This document shows positions 33,521 through 41,954 of a stretch of DNA of 62,557 bases, in pieces; positions within the stretch are counted from its first letter, which is position 1, and the number at the start of each line of letters is the position of its first letter. Below the pieces are notes generated by a model that was given only the letters and a program-made list of their open reading frames with translations, made no database searches and had not been told where the DNA came from. This DNA comes from Pseudomonadota bacterium (GTDB taxonomy: Bacteria; Desulfobacterota; Desulfobulbia; Desulfobulbales; JAGXFP01). Location: NCBI GenBank assembly GCA_018823285.1, contig JAHJIQ010000055.1, positions 1 to 62,557 on the forward strand. Direction: 5' to 3'. The position numbers were made by a program, and so were the translations under genes.

Positions 33521-33736
33521 AAACAGATCATTTATCGCGACTGGTGCAAGGCGTGTGGTATCTGCATCGCGTTCTGCCCCCGTAAGGTGTATGGGCGGGA
33601 TGAGTCGGGCAAACCGGTTGTGGAAAGAGGCGACGATTGTAACGGCTGTCTGTTCTGTGAGATGCATTGCCCCGATTTCGCTATCACCATCGAAGAGCGC
33701 TACCCTGATCGCAGGAGGAAGAGCAATGGCCGTTAA
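33506..33736 (+). CDS. korD: 2-oxoacid:ferredoxin oxidoreductase delta subunit (two [4Fe-4S] ferredoxin)
   Basis: This 76-residue protein is a small ferredoxin subunit with two CxxCxxCxxxCP clusters (WCKACGICIAFCP and CNGCLFCEMHCP). It carries electrons from the catalytic subunits of a 2-oxoglutarate or branched-chain 2-oxoacid oxidoreductase. The ATG used is that of MPEGYKQIIY, which fits the family length, although the sequence before it has a weak RBS. An ATG at 33416 in the same frame has AGGAG 12 bases upstream and would add 30 residues encoded by the repeat. The stop overlaps korA by 11 bp. Confidence 0.85.
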   Translation: MPEGYKQIIYRDWCKACGICIAFCPRKVYGRDESGKPVVERGDDCNGCLFCEMHCPDFAITIEERYPDRRRKSNGR

Positions 33737-34865
33737 AGATTCCGGCAGGGTGGTTCTGCTTCAGGGAAATGAGGCTGTTGTGGAAGGGGCGCTGGCCGCC
33801 GGATGCCGATTTTTTGCCGGGTATCCCATCACCCCGGCCTCGGAGATCAGCGAGCTGATGTCCGTCAAACTGCCTGCGGTTGGCGGGACCTTTATCCAGA
33901 TGGAAGACGAGATCGCCTCCATGGGCGCCATCGTCGGCGCCTCCCTTGCCGGAGTCAAGTCAATGACCGCAACCAGCGGCCCTGGATTTTCCCTGATGCA
34001 GGAAAACTTGGGTTTCGCCTGTAACGCCGAAGTGCCGTGTGTGGTCGTCAATGTCATGCGGGGCGGGATGTCAACCGGTCTGCCCACCAGCCCGGGCCAG
34101 GGCGATGTGATGCAGGCCCGCTGGGGCACCCACGGCGACCATCCGATCATTGTACTCGCCGTGTCCAGCGTCATGGACTCCTTTACCATTACCGTCCAGG
34201 CCTTTAATCTTTCGGAGAAATATCGGGTTCCGGTAATCATCCTTTCCGATGAAATCGTGGCCCATGGGAGGGAATCGGTGGTTCTGCCGAGGCCGGACGA
34301 GGTGGAGGTGGTTGACCGGATCACCCCCACTGTGCCCCCTGAATGGTACATTCCCTATGAAGACAACAGTCGGGGGGTGCCGCCGATGGCGCCATTCGGT
34401 TCCGGGTACCGTCATCATGTGACCGGTCTTGTTCATGACACCCACGGCTTCCCGACCGAAAAGCCGAAAGAGGTCGGTGATTTCATGGCCCGCCAGTTTC
34501 GCAAGGTCACCAATGGCGCCTACGAGATCCAGATGACCAGACGGTTCCTTCTTGATGATGCCGAAATTGCCGTGTTTGCGTACGGTTCCGTGGCCCGGGC
34601 AGCCCATCGGGCGGTGTTGCGGGCTCGGGAACAGGGCATCAAGGTGGGAATGCTGCAGCTGATCACCCTCTTTCCTTTTCCGAAAAGAGCGGCGGATGCG
34701 GTTCTCAGGCAATGCCGGGCGGTTCTGGTGCCGGAGATGAATATCGGCCAGATCAGCAGAGAGGTGAAAAGGGTCAACATGAGCGCCAAGGTCCTGAAAC
34801 ACAACCGGATCGACGGGCAGGGCATCGGGCCTGATGAGATTTATGAAGAGTTGTTGCAAATGTAA
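33726..34865 (+). CDS. korA: 2-oxoacid:ferredoxin oxidoreductase alpha subunit
   Basis: This 379-residue subunit begins MAVKDSGRVVLLQGNEAVVE after a GGAGGAA RBS. It has the POR N-terminal domain with GYPITPASEISE and SGPGFSLMQENLG, then the transketolase C-terminal-like domain (AYGSVARAAHRAVLRAREQG) ending in VPEMNIGQISREVKR. Length and order match KorA/VorA-type alpha subunits. With beta, gamma and delta it catalyses CoA-dependent oxidation of a 2-oxoacid with ferredoxin as acceptor, or the reverse. 2-Oxoglutarate is the commonest substrate but branched-chain 2-oxoacids cannot be excluded from sequence. Confidence 0.92.
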   Translation: MAVKDSGRVVLLQGNEAVVEGALAAGCRFFAGYPITPASEISELMSVKLPAVGGTFIQMEDEIASMGAIVGASLAGVKSMTATSGPGFSLMQENLGFACNAEVPCVVVNVMRGGMSTGLPTSPGQGDVMQARWGTHGDHPIIVLAVSSVMDSFTITVQAFNLSEKYRVPVIILSDEIVAHGRESVVLPRPDEVEVVDRITPTVPPEWYIPYEDNSRGVPPMAPFGSGYRHHVTGLVHDTHGFPTEKPKEVGDFMARQFRKVTNGAYEIQMTRRFLLDDAEIAVFAYGSVARAAHRAVLRAREQGIKVGMLQLITLFPFPKRAADAVLRQCRAVLVPEMNIGQISREVKRVNMSAKVLKHNRIDGQGIGPDEIYEELLQM

Positions 34866-34879
34866 GACAGGAAACTGAT

Positions 34880-35749
34880 ATGAAACAGAGTATGGCGGAT
34901 CTGCGCAACAAGTACCTGCGTCATGACAAGAAATTCCCTCACGTCTGGTGCCCCGGGTGCGGCATAGGTGTGGTCATGGCTTCCCTGATCAGGGCGGTTG
35001 ACAGTCTTGGGATCGAAAAGGATGATATCGTACTTGCTTCGGGCATCGGCTGTTCCGGACGGATGCCGGTCTATGTTGATTTCAATACCCTCCATACCAC
35101 CCACGGCCGTTCCCTTACTTTCGCCACCGGCGTCAAACTCGCGAATCCCGATTTAAAAGTGATTACCGTCATGGGCGATGGCGACGCCACGGCAATCGGC
35201 GGGAATCACTTCATCCATGCCGCTCGTCGCAACCTTGATATGACCGCCATCATTATCAATAACCAGATCTACGGCATGACCGGTGGGCAGTTTTCTCCGA
35301 CCACTCCGTATGGAGCTTTCGCCACCACCGCCAGCTACGGCAATGTCGAGCACGCCTTTTCCATTTCCGAACTGGCGGTCACGGCAGGGGCGTCATTTGT
35401 GGCGAGGGGGACAGTCTATCATGTTCCCCAGCTCGACCGGCTGATCGAACAGGGGATCAGAAAGACCGGCTTCAGTGTGATCGAGGTCATTTCCAATTGC
35501 CACGTGCAGTATGGTCGGCGCAACGAGATGGGGGATCCGGTAACAATGCTGAACTGGATGAAAAAAAGCGCGGTCTCGGTGAAGAGCGCGGCAGGGAAGA
35601 CAGAAGCCGAGATGGCGGGACGGTTCTCCATTGGTGTGCTGGCTGACCTTGATAAACCAAACTATCTTGAGGAATACGACAAGATCAGGCAGAGAGCGGC
35701 TCAAAACCACATCCGGGTAAATGAGGAATCTACAGAGGGGAAATGTTGA
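34880..35749 (+). CDS. korB: 2-oxoacid:ferredoxin oxidoreductase beta subunit
   Basis: This 289-residue TPP-binding subunit begins with a Cys motif for the [4Fe-4S] cluster (HVWCPGCGIG, and ASGIGCSGRMP), has the TPP motif GDGDATAIGGNHFIHAARRN followed by the closing NN, and includes YGMTGGQFSPTTP. Spacing to korA is 14 bp with AGGAAACTGAT before the ATG. Its stop overlaps the start of korC by 7 bp, which points to translational coupling in the order delta-alpha-beta-gamma. Confidence 0.94.
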   Translation: MKQSMADLRNKYLRHDKKFPHVWCPGCGIGVVMASLIRAVDSLGIEKDDIVLASGIGCSGRMPVYVDFNTLHTTHGRSLTFATGVKLANPDLKVITVMGDGDATAIGGNHFIHAARRNLDMTAIIINNQIYGMTGGQFSPTTPYGAFATTASYGNVEHAFSISELAVTAGASFVARGTVYHVPQLDRLIEQGIRKTGFSVIEVISNCHVQYGRRNEMGDPVTMLNWMKKSAVSVKSAAGKTEAEMAGRFSIGVLADLDKPNYLEEYDKIRQRAAQNHIRVNEESTEGKC

Positions 35750-36354
35750 ACTCTCCTAAGAATCAAGACAATGAACGTTACGAAGTGCGTCTGAGCGGGT
35801 CCGGCGGCCAGGGGATTATTCTGGCCTCCGTTATTCTGGCCGAAGCAGTTGCAATCCATGAAGGGTTACAGGTCAGCCAGAGCCAGAGCTACGGACCTGA
35901 AGCCCGTGGCGGCAGGTGCAAGGCCGAAGTGGTGATCAGCAGGAAGGAGATTGACTATCCGCGGGTTCTGAAGCTCGACATGCTGCTCGCCATGACCCAG
36001 GAAGCGTGTGACGCCTACTTTTTTGATTTCAAACCGAACGGACTGCTGCTGGTTGATTCAACGTTTGTCGAGCAGCTGCCGACGAGCCGAGCAGTGGCCA
36101 TCCCCTTTACCCGTATTGCCCGTGATGAAATCGGCAAGGTGATGACCGCGAATATGGTCGCGTTGGGGGCAATGGCCCATTTCTGTCCGCTGGTAAGGAT
36201 CGAGAGTGTGGAAAAGGCGGTGATGTCCCGGGCTCCTCGGGGAACAGAGGCCCTGAACAGAAAGGCTTTTCAGGCCGGAGTTGCTGCCGCATCCGACACG
36301 GATCTCGCCAGATTGCCGAAATCAATTGTCCCGGATCAGGAAGAGGAGGTCTGA
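35743..36354 (+). CDS. korC: 2-oxoacid:ferredoxin oxidoreductase gamma subunit
   Basis: This 203-residue subunit has the POR gamma signature RLSGSGGQGIILASVILAEA near the N-terminus and SQSYGPEARGGRCKAEVVIS. RBS GAGGGG lies 4-9 bases upstream. A longer N-terminus than usual (12 residues before the core) is seen. It closes the operon; about 80 bp without an obvious terminator follow before the small exported protein. Confidence 0.93.
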   Translation: MLNSPKNQDNERYEVRLSGSGGQGIILASVILAEAVAIHEGLQVSQSQSYGPEARGGRCKAEVVISRKEIDYPRVLKLDMLLAMTQEACDAYFFDFKPNGLLLVDSTFVEQLPTSRAVAIPFTRIARDEIGKVMTANMVALGAMAHFCPLVRIESVEKAVMSRAPRGTEALNRKAFQAGVAAASDTDLARLPKSIVPDQEEEV

Positions 36355-36433
36355 ATCGGTGGGCTTCCAGGTTTTTTGCTTTGTGGAAATAATATGCTGG
36401 TAATCAGATAAAAACATCAGAGAGGAGAACGAA

Positions 36434-36775
36434 ATGAACAATGAGATCAGTTTGAACAGGGGCGTTGTGATGGCGGTTTTGTGTCTTTCGATGCTTTTTT
36501 ATGCTTCCTTTGTCTTTGCCGCACCACAAGTGGTTGAACTTGAAGGGGTCGGCTATAACGTCAGCCATTCGCTGAACGACAACCTGAAAGCCTTTACCGG
36601 TAAAAAAGTATATGTGACTCTTGATTCCGGCAAGACCCTCGCCGGAACAGTAAAGGGTGTGGGTGAACATCTCCTTCATCTTGAGAAGATCGAGGGCAAG
36701 GAATATTTTGATGCCCTGATCCGTATTGAGGAGATTGGTGCGATTGATGTAAGATTCCGCGAACAGAAACGCTGA
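36434..36775 (+). CDS. Small exported protein with Sm-like fold
   Basis: This 113-residue protein has a signal peptide (about 1-30, ending VFAAPQ) and a compact domain of about 75 residues. The stretch GKKVYVTLDSGKTLAGTVKG, then LLHLEKIEGKEYFDALIRIEEIGAIDVR, has the strand order of an Sm/Hfq-like barrel, in which the first strand pair carries a D-G and later an I-x-I-E motif. Sm-like proteins usually bind RNA in the cytoplasm; this one is predicted exported, so another role is likely. AGGAG lies 6 bases before the ATG. The next gene starts 8 bp after its stop. Confidence 0.7.
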   Translation: MNNEISLNRGVVMAVLCLSMLFYASFVFAAPQVVELEGVGYNVSHSLNDNLKAFTGKKVYVTLDSGKTLAGTVKGVGEHLLHLEKIEGKEYFDALIRIEEIGAIDVRFREQKR

Positions 36776-36783
36776 TTTGGGTG

Positions 36784-39771
36784 ATGCAGTATGGAGATAA
36801 TAAAACGAAATCATTAGATAATATCCATATCGATCCCGGGGCGGATCAGGCTGAGTCAGAGGCCAACTTTAAAGTGTATCATGATCTGATGCAGAAAAAG
36901 GTGCGTGAGATTCTGCTGGTCCTGAGCCCCTATGACGCGTTTATCCTCGAAGAGGACGGCAGCCTGGCCTCACGGGTGATTGATGAGTATCATGGGCTGA
37001 ACCTCAGCAATCCTCCCCGGATGACCAATGTTTCATCAGGGCGCGAAGCTTTGCAGATCATTCAGGAGAGACCCTTTGATCTGGTCATCACCATGCCCAT
37101 GGTTGTCGACATGGACGGTTTTACTCTGGGCAGGGAGATCAAGGCCCTGAAGAGTGCCCTGCCGGTTGTGCTTTTGACCCATAACCTCCGGGCGGGGTAT
37201 CCCCTTCCTGATCACATCGACCTCGGCGGAATCGACAATTTTTATATCTGGACTCATGACCCTGATCTGCTTCTGGCCCTGATCAAAAATGTCGAGGATC
37301 ATCTGAATGCTCCTGCCGACACGGTTGCCGCCAAAGTTAGAATCATCCTTCTGGTTGAAGATTCACCTCATTATCTCTCCTATTTCCTGCCGTTTCTGTA
37401 CAAGGAAGTAGTCCGCCAGACCCAGGCGGTACTTGACGAAACCCTGAACCAGGAGCATCGGCTTCTGAAGATGCGGGCCAGACCGAAAATTCTGGTGGCA
37501 AAGAACTATGAGGAGGCGGAAAACATCTACCTGAAGTTTCGTTCTTTCATCCATGGGGTGATTTCCGATACCCGATTTTCCCGTGACGGGGCTATGGATG
37601 ATCATGGAGGCAGACGACTCCTGTCGATGATCAGAAAGGAAAATCCTGATCTGCCGTTACTTCTCATCAGTTCAGACTCCTCGAACAAAGCTGCGGCGGA
37701 GAGTATTCCGGCCGTTTTTCTCGATAAAAACAGTCATGGGCTCACCGGAGAATTGCACCAGTTTTTCCTGAATCATCTGGGATTTGGTGATTTTGTCTTC
37801 AAGATGCCTGGTGGTAAAGTGCTCGGCAGCGCCGGCAGCCTGTACAGTTTTGAGAAAATGATCGCCGATATCCCGGATGAATCTCTGGCCTATCACGCGG
37901 AGCGGAGTCATTTTTCAAACTGGATCATGGCCCGGGCGGAGGTTTCCATGGCCTCCAGATTGCGTGAGGTCAGGGTGTCGGATTTCGCCACCATTGAGGA
38001 GATGCGCAGGTATCTGGTCTCCTCGATCAATTCACTCCGGCGCTTTCGCCAGCAGGGAGTTGTCGCCGGTTATTCCGCCCACGAATTCGACAGCGAGATC
38101 ATGGATTTTGTCACCATCGGCAAAGGCACGATGGGCGGCAAGGCCCTTGGTCTTGCTTTCATGTTGAGCAGGCTCAGGTTGAAGTGCCTTAAATGTCAGG
38201 GAGAGGGATTGCGGGTCAGGATTCCCCGGACCTTCGTGATCACGACCGGCAACTTTGATGATTTTGTCGAGAAGAACAATCTGAGATGTTTTCGGGACAA
38301 TGATATCGATCATGAGATTGCCATCGCTTTTCGGCAGGCGGCGCTTCCTGATGAACTTGTCAAAAATCTGTCCGACATCCTTGACCGGATCAATTTTCCA
38401 CTGACTGTCAGATCCTCAAGCACTATGGAGGATTCCCACTTCCGCCCCTTTGCCGGCCTTTATGCAACCTATATGCTACCCAATAACCACCCGGATCATC
38501 AGGTGCGGCTGAAGCAGTTGTCCGATGCCGTCAAGCTTGTCTATGCGTCGGCATATTTCAGCGGGCCAAAGGCTTTCGCCCAATCGGCCAGGCTGCCGGG
38601 AAAGGATGGGATGGGGATCATTATCCAGGAACTGGTGGGCAAGGTGCACGGGGATTATTTCTACCCTGCGGTTTCCGGGGTGGCGATGTCGCAAAATTAT
38701 TATCCGGTGGGCAAGATGAATCCGGAGGATGGGGTGGTCCAGATCGCTCTCGGTTTCGGCAAAACGGTGGTTGAGGGTGAAAAAAGCTTGCGCTTCTCCC
38801 CGCGGTATCCGGGCCTGTTGCCCCAGTTTTCAACGGTTGATGATATCCTTGAAAACAGCCAGCGCTTCTTTTATGCACTGGATATGAAGGAGTCGGAAGA
38901 GATCGGTATGAGGGATTCGAACCTGGTCAGGCGGGAAATCGTCACCGCCGGCGAGGAAAGACCGGTGCTCTTGCTGTCAAGCACCTATTCCCCTGAGGAG
39001 CACCGAATACGGGACAATCAGGGGAAGGGGCTGAAGGTTCTGACCTTCGCCGCACTGCTGAAGTTTGACGATACTCTCCCCAGAGCATTAGACGAACTGC
39101 TTGAGGATGGGCGCAGAGGCATGGGGTGTGCCGTTGAGATTGAGTTTGCCGCCGAATTAAATGATCAGGGGGTGCCGGAGGAGATCTGCTTCCTGCAGAT
39201 CAGGCCGATGGTGACGGGAAGCGAGAGCTTTGATGTCGATATAACGGAAGAGGAGATCAGCCGCGCTTTCTGTGTTTCCGGCCAGGCGCTGGGGCATGGG
39301 AAAACCGAAAATATTGCGGATATTATTGTTGTCAAACCAGAGCGGTTTGCCCCCGGAAAAACGAGAGAGATCGCGAAAGAGATCGGGGAGCTGAACAGAA
39401 TCCTGACCGGGAGTGAGAGACCATATCTGCTGATCGGCCCCGGACGGTGGGGGTCCAATGATCCTTTGCTCGGCATTCCGGTCCGCTGGGCCGATATCTC
39501 GGGGGTCGGGGCGATGATTGAACTGCGCAATGAGACCCTGAAGGTTGACCCTTCCCAGGGGACGCATTTCTTCCAGAACATCACTTCCCTGGGGATCTGT
39601 TATGTCACGGTGACTGAAGGGAAGGATCGTCTCGACTGGGACTGGTTGTCACATCTGGAAACGATTCAGGAGACAAAATTTCTCAGGCAGGTCAGACTTG
39701 AAGAACCGTTTGTAATGAAGCTCAATGGCCGGGAATCCAGGTGTGTGATGTACCTGAACAGGCGGGCTTGA
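36784..39771 (+). CDS. Large receiver-like / PEP synthase N-domain protein
   Basis: This protein of 995 residues combines signalling and phosphotransfer parts. The N-terminal half holds two receiver-like domains: one at about 35-180, in which the acceptor site reads FDLVITMPMVVDMDG, and one at about 180-350 (ILLVEDSPHY; ISDTRFSRDG) whose phosphorylation sites are partly altered. From about 450 to 800 there is a pyruvate phosphate dikinase/PEP synthase ATP-grasp domain (GTMGGKALGLAFML; LTVRSSSTMEDSHFRPFAGL). No swivelling His domain or PEP-binding TIM barrel is visible, so it is unlikely to be a standard PEP synthase. A GTG codon precedes the ATG; no strong RBS is seen. Confidence 0.75.
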   Translation: MQYGDNKTKSLDNIHIDPGADQAESEANFKVYHDLMQKKVREILLVLSPYDAFILEEDGSLASRVIDEYHGLNLSNPPRMTNVSSGREALQIIQERPFDLVITMPMVVDMDGFTLGREIKALKSALPVVLLTHNLRAGYPLPDHIDLGGIDNFYIWTHDPDLLLALIKNVEDHLNAPADTVAAKVRIILLVEDSPHYLSYFLPFLYKEVVRQTQAVLDETLNQEHRLLKMRARPKILVAKNYEEAENIYLKFRSFIHGVISDTRFSRDGAMDDHGGRRLLSMIRKENPDLPLLLISSDSSNKAAAESIPAVFLDKNSHGLTGELHQFFLNHLGFGDFVFKMPGGKVLGSAGSLYSFEKMIADIPDESLAYHAERSHFSNWIMARAEVSMASRLREVRVSDFATIEEMRRYLVSSINSLRRFRQQGVVAGYSAHEFDSEIMDFVTIGKGTMGGKALGLAFMLSRLRLKCLKCQGEGLRVRIPRTFVITTGNFDDFVEKNNLRCFRDNDIDHEIAIAFRQAALPDELVKNLSDILDRINFPLTVRSSSTMEDSHFRPFAGLYATYMLPNNHPDHQVRLKQLSDAVKLVYASAYFSGPKAFAQSARLPGKDGMGIIIQELVGKVHGDYFYPAVSGVAMSQNYYPVGKMNPEDGVVQIALGFGKTVVEGEKSLRFSPRYPGLLPQFSTVDDILENSQRFFYALDMKESEEIGMRDSNLVRREIVTAGEERPVLLLSSTYSPEEHRIRDNQGKGLKVLTFAALLKFDDTLPRALDELLEDGRRGMGCAVEIEFAAELNDQGVPEEICFLQIRPMVTGSESFDVDITEEEISRAFCVSGQALGHGKTENIADIIVVKPERFAPGKTREIAKEIGELNRILTGSERPYLLIGPGRWGSNDPLLGIPVRWADISGVGAMIELRNETLKVDPSQGTHFFQNITSLGICYVTVTEGKDRLDWDWLSHLETIQETKFLRQVRLEEPFVMKLNGRESRCVMYLNRRA

Positions 39772-39899
39772 TTGCTTGTCGCTATGGGTGTTTTTCTACG
39801 AAATTAGAGCAAGATGCTTCAAGTGTTGCAGGTTGTTTGTGAACGGAAATCGGCGACTTTCACGGAGCTCGGAACATTTGGTCAGCGGGGGAGATGGCA

Positions 39900-41249
39900 A
39901 TGATTGATATCATGGAATTGATCAGGGACCGGGATCCGGCCCAGGGAGCGTTTCATCAGGCGGTTCAGGAGGTCCTTGACTCGGTGAAACCGGTTCTTGA
40001 CCGGAATCCCTCATATCGAGTGGAAGGGGTTTTGGAACGGATCACCGAACCGGAGAGGGTGATCATGTTCAGGGTTCCCTGGCAGGATGATCAGGGCGAG
40101 GTCCATGTCAACCGTGGCTTCCGGGTCGAGATGAACAGTTCCCTCGGGCCTTATAAGGGTGGATTGCGGTTTCATCCTTCGGTTCGGCTGGGGATTATCA
40201 AATTTCTGGCCTTTGAGCAGGTGTTCAAGAATGCCCTGACCACTCTTGCCATGGGTGGCGCCAAAGGGGGATCGGACTTTAATCCGAAGGGACGAAGCGA
40301 TCGAGAAGTCATGCGTTTCTGCCAGGCGTTCATGGCGGAGCTGTTCAGGCATATCGGCCCGAACACCGATATCCCGGCGGGTGATATCGGGGTCGGGGCC
40401 CGTGAGATAGGGTACCTTTTCGGGATGTACAAGAAGCTCGCCAATGAGTTCACCGGGGTCATCACCGGCAAGAGCCTGAGCTGGGGCGGGTCGTTGATCC
40501 GCCCTGAGGCTACAGGCTACGGGTGCGTTTACTTCGCGGCGGAAATGCTTGCCACGAGGAGGGAAACTTTTGACGGCAAGGTCTGCCTGGTCTCCGGCTC
40601 CGGCAATGTCGCCCAGTTTACGGCCGAGAAACTGATCCAGTTCGGCGGCAGGGTGGTCACCCTTTCCGATTCTTCAGGCTATATCTATGATGAAGAGGGA
40701 ATCGATGATGACAAGCTGGAATATGTGAAGGAGCTGAAAAATATCCGCCGAGGCCGGATCATGGAGTATGTTGCCCGGTATCCACAGGCGGTTTATTTCG
40801 CGGTGGAACCTGGCAGGACCGCCAATCCGCTCTGGGGGCACAAGGCTGATTGCGCCTTTCCCTGTGCCACCGAAAACGAGTTGAACGGGCTGGATGCCGG
40901 GAATCTCATCAATAACGGGGTCATTCTGGTCTGTGAGGGGGCCAATATGCCTTCGACTCCGGAGGCGGCAGATCTTTTTCAGGACAGGCGAATCCTCTAT
41001 GCTCCGGGTAAGGCGGCCAATGCGGGAGGGGTGGCGGTTTCCGGCCTTGAAATGGCCCAGAACAGCATGCGTTTGAACTGGCCCCGTGAAGAGGTTGAAG
41101 GGAGGCTGAAAATCATCATGAAATCAATCCATGCTACCTGTCTGGAGGCGGCCGAAGAGTATAGTGCGCCGGGGAATTATGTGGTCGGAGCCAATATTGC
41201 CGGATTCACCAAGGTAGTGAACGCCATGCTCGATCAGGGCCTGGTATAA
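39900..41249 (+). CDS. gdhA: Glutamate dehydrogenase, NADP-type
   Basis: This enzyme of about 449 residues interconverts 2-oxoglutarate plus ammonia and glutamate. It has the catalytic region GPYKGGLRFHPSVRLGIIKFLAFEQVFKN (given as GPYKGGLRFHPSVRLGIIKF), KGGSDFNPKGRSDREVMRFC, DIPAGDIGVGAREIGYLFG and the Rossmann-fold GSGNVAQFTAEKLIQFG. Length and motifs match the hexameric NADP-dependent GdhA family. Two in-frame ATGs lie at 39894 and 39900; GGGGGAG at 39887-39893 fits the second. It stands alone; 2-oxoglutarate links it to the kor operon upstream. Confidence 0.94.
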   Translation: MIDIMELIRDRDPAQGAFHQAVQEVLDSVKPVLDRNPSYRVEGVLERITEPERVIMFRVPWQDDQGEVHVNRGFRVEMNSSLGPYKGGLRFHPSVRLGIIKFLAFEQVFKNALTTLAMGGAKGGSDFNPKGRSDREVMRFCQAFMAELFRHIGPNTDIPAGDIGVGAREIGYLFGMYKKLANEFTGVITGKSLSWGGSLIRPEATGYGCVYFAAEMLATRRETFDGKVCLVSGSGNVAQFTAEKLIQFGGRVVTLSDSSGYIYDEEGIDDDKLEYVKELKNIRRGRIMEYVARYPQAVYFAVEPGRTANPLWGHKADCAFPCATENELNGLDAGNLINNGVILVCEGANMPSTPEAADLFQDRRILYAPGKAANAGGVAVSGLEMAQNSMRLNWPREEVEGRLKIIMKSIHATCLEAAEEYSAPGNYVVGANIAGFTKVVNAMLDQGLV

Positions 41250-41376
41250 TGTATTCCTTAGATTGGAGTGGAGATCTGCAGGTTTATGATTTGACAATTA
41301 CTTGATTTTACTGTTCATTTTGTTATAGATATTTTTGTCTGTTGGCATCCTCATAATTGCATGCACAGGGAAGGCT

Positions 41377-41676
41377 ATGGTTGTTATCGCAGAGGTGACA
41401 TTCCCCATTGAATGTCTTAAGAAAACGGTTGAGATTCTGATGCAGCTCGAGCCGATGCCGAAGACCATCGAAATGGTCGGCCCGTTCTTCAGAACCGGAG
41501 GAGACGGCAAGATTCACGCGATCTCCTATTATCACATTGATAAGTACGATGGAGACAAAGACGCCAAGGATTTGATCAAGGAACGGTATCTGAGCTTCGG
41601 GAGTATTCCTAACTTTGTCTTTGAAGTCCACTACTGGCGCACGGTTGATGACTCACTCGCCACCTGGATCGGCTGA
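41377..41676 (+). CDS. Small conserved-looking protein, function unknown
   Basis: This 99-residue soluble protein starts MVVIAEVTFPIECLKKTVE, with GGGAAGG directly upstream. A strand-helix-strand-strand pattern (residues 1-60) and a region of charged residues (HIDKYDGDKDAKDLIKERYL) resemble a small alpha/beta barrel of the ferredoxin-like type, but I cannot assign a family. A reading 14 codons longer is possible but has no RBS. A strong terminator follows 32 bp after the stop, which supports it as a real single gene. Confidence 0.7.
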   Translation: MVVIAEVTFPIECLKKTVEILMQLEPMPKTIEMVGPFFRTGGDGKIHAISYYHIDKYDGDKDAKDLIKERYLSFGSIPNFVFEVHYWRTVDDSLATWIG

Positions 41677-41708
41677 GAATTGATCAACAATCCATTTGTG
41701 ATTTTCCA

Positions 41709-41734
41709 ACAGAGCTTCGGCTCTGTTTTTTTTT
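41709..41734 (+). terminator. Rho-independent terminator with UUCG loop
   Basis: ACAGAGC, loop TTCG, GCTCTGT, then nine T. A perfect textbook terminator after the small gene at 41377-41676. Confidence 0.95.
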
Positions 41735-41954
41735 GCCGCAAATTGATATTTGCCTTATGCTTGTTGGTTTTTGTGGATATATTCAGGGACTGCTTATCGG
41801 GGATATGTGCCATGAGCATGTGCCGGGAAATGTTGTCCTCCTCAAGGGAGTTTGAAAAGAATATATTCAGGGTGCATTTCCGGCAGCTCGGATTGAGGTG
41901 GTCCGTTGCCTGCCGGGGGAAGTTTCAATTATTGCGAATCGGGAGTTTGGTCTG

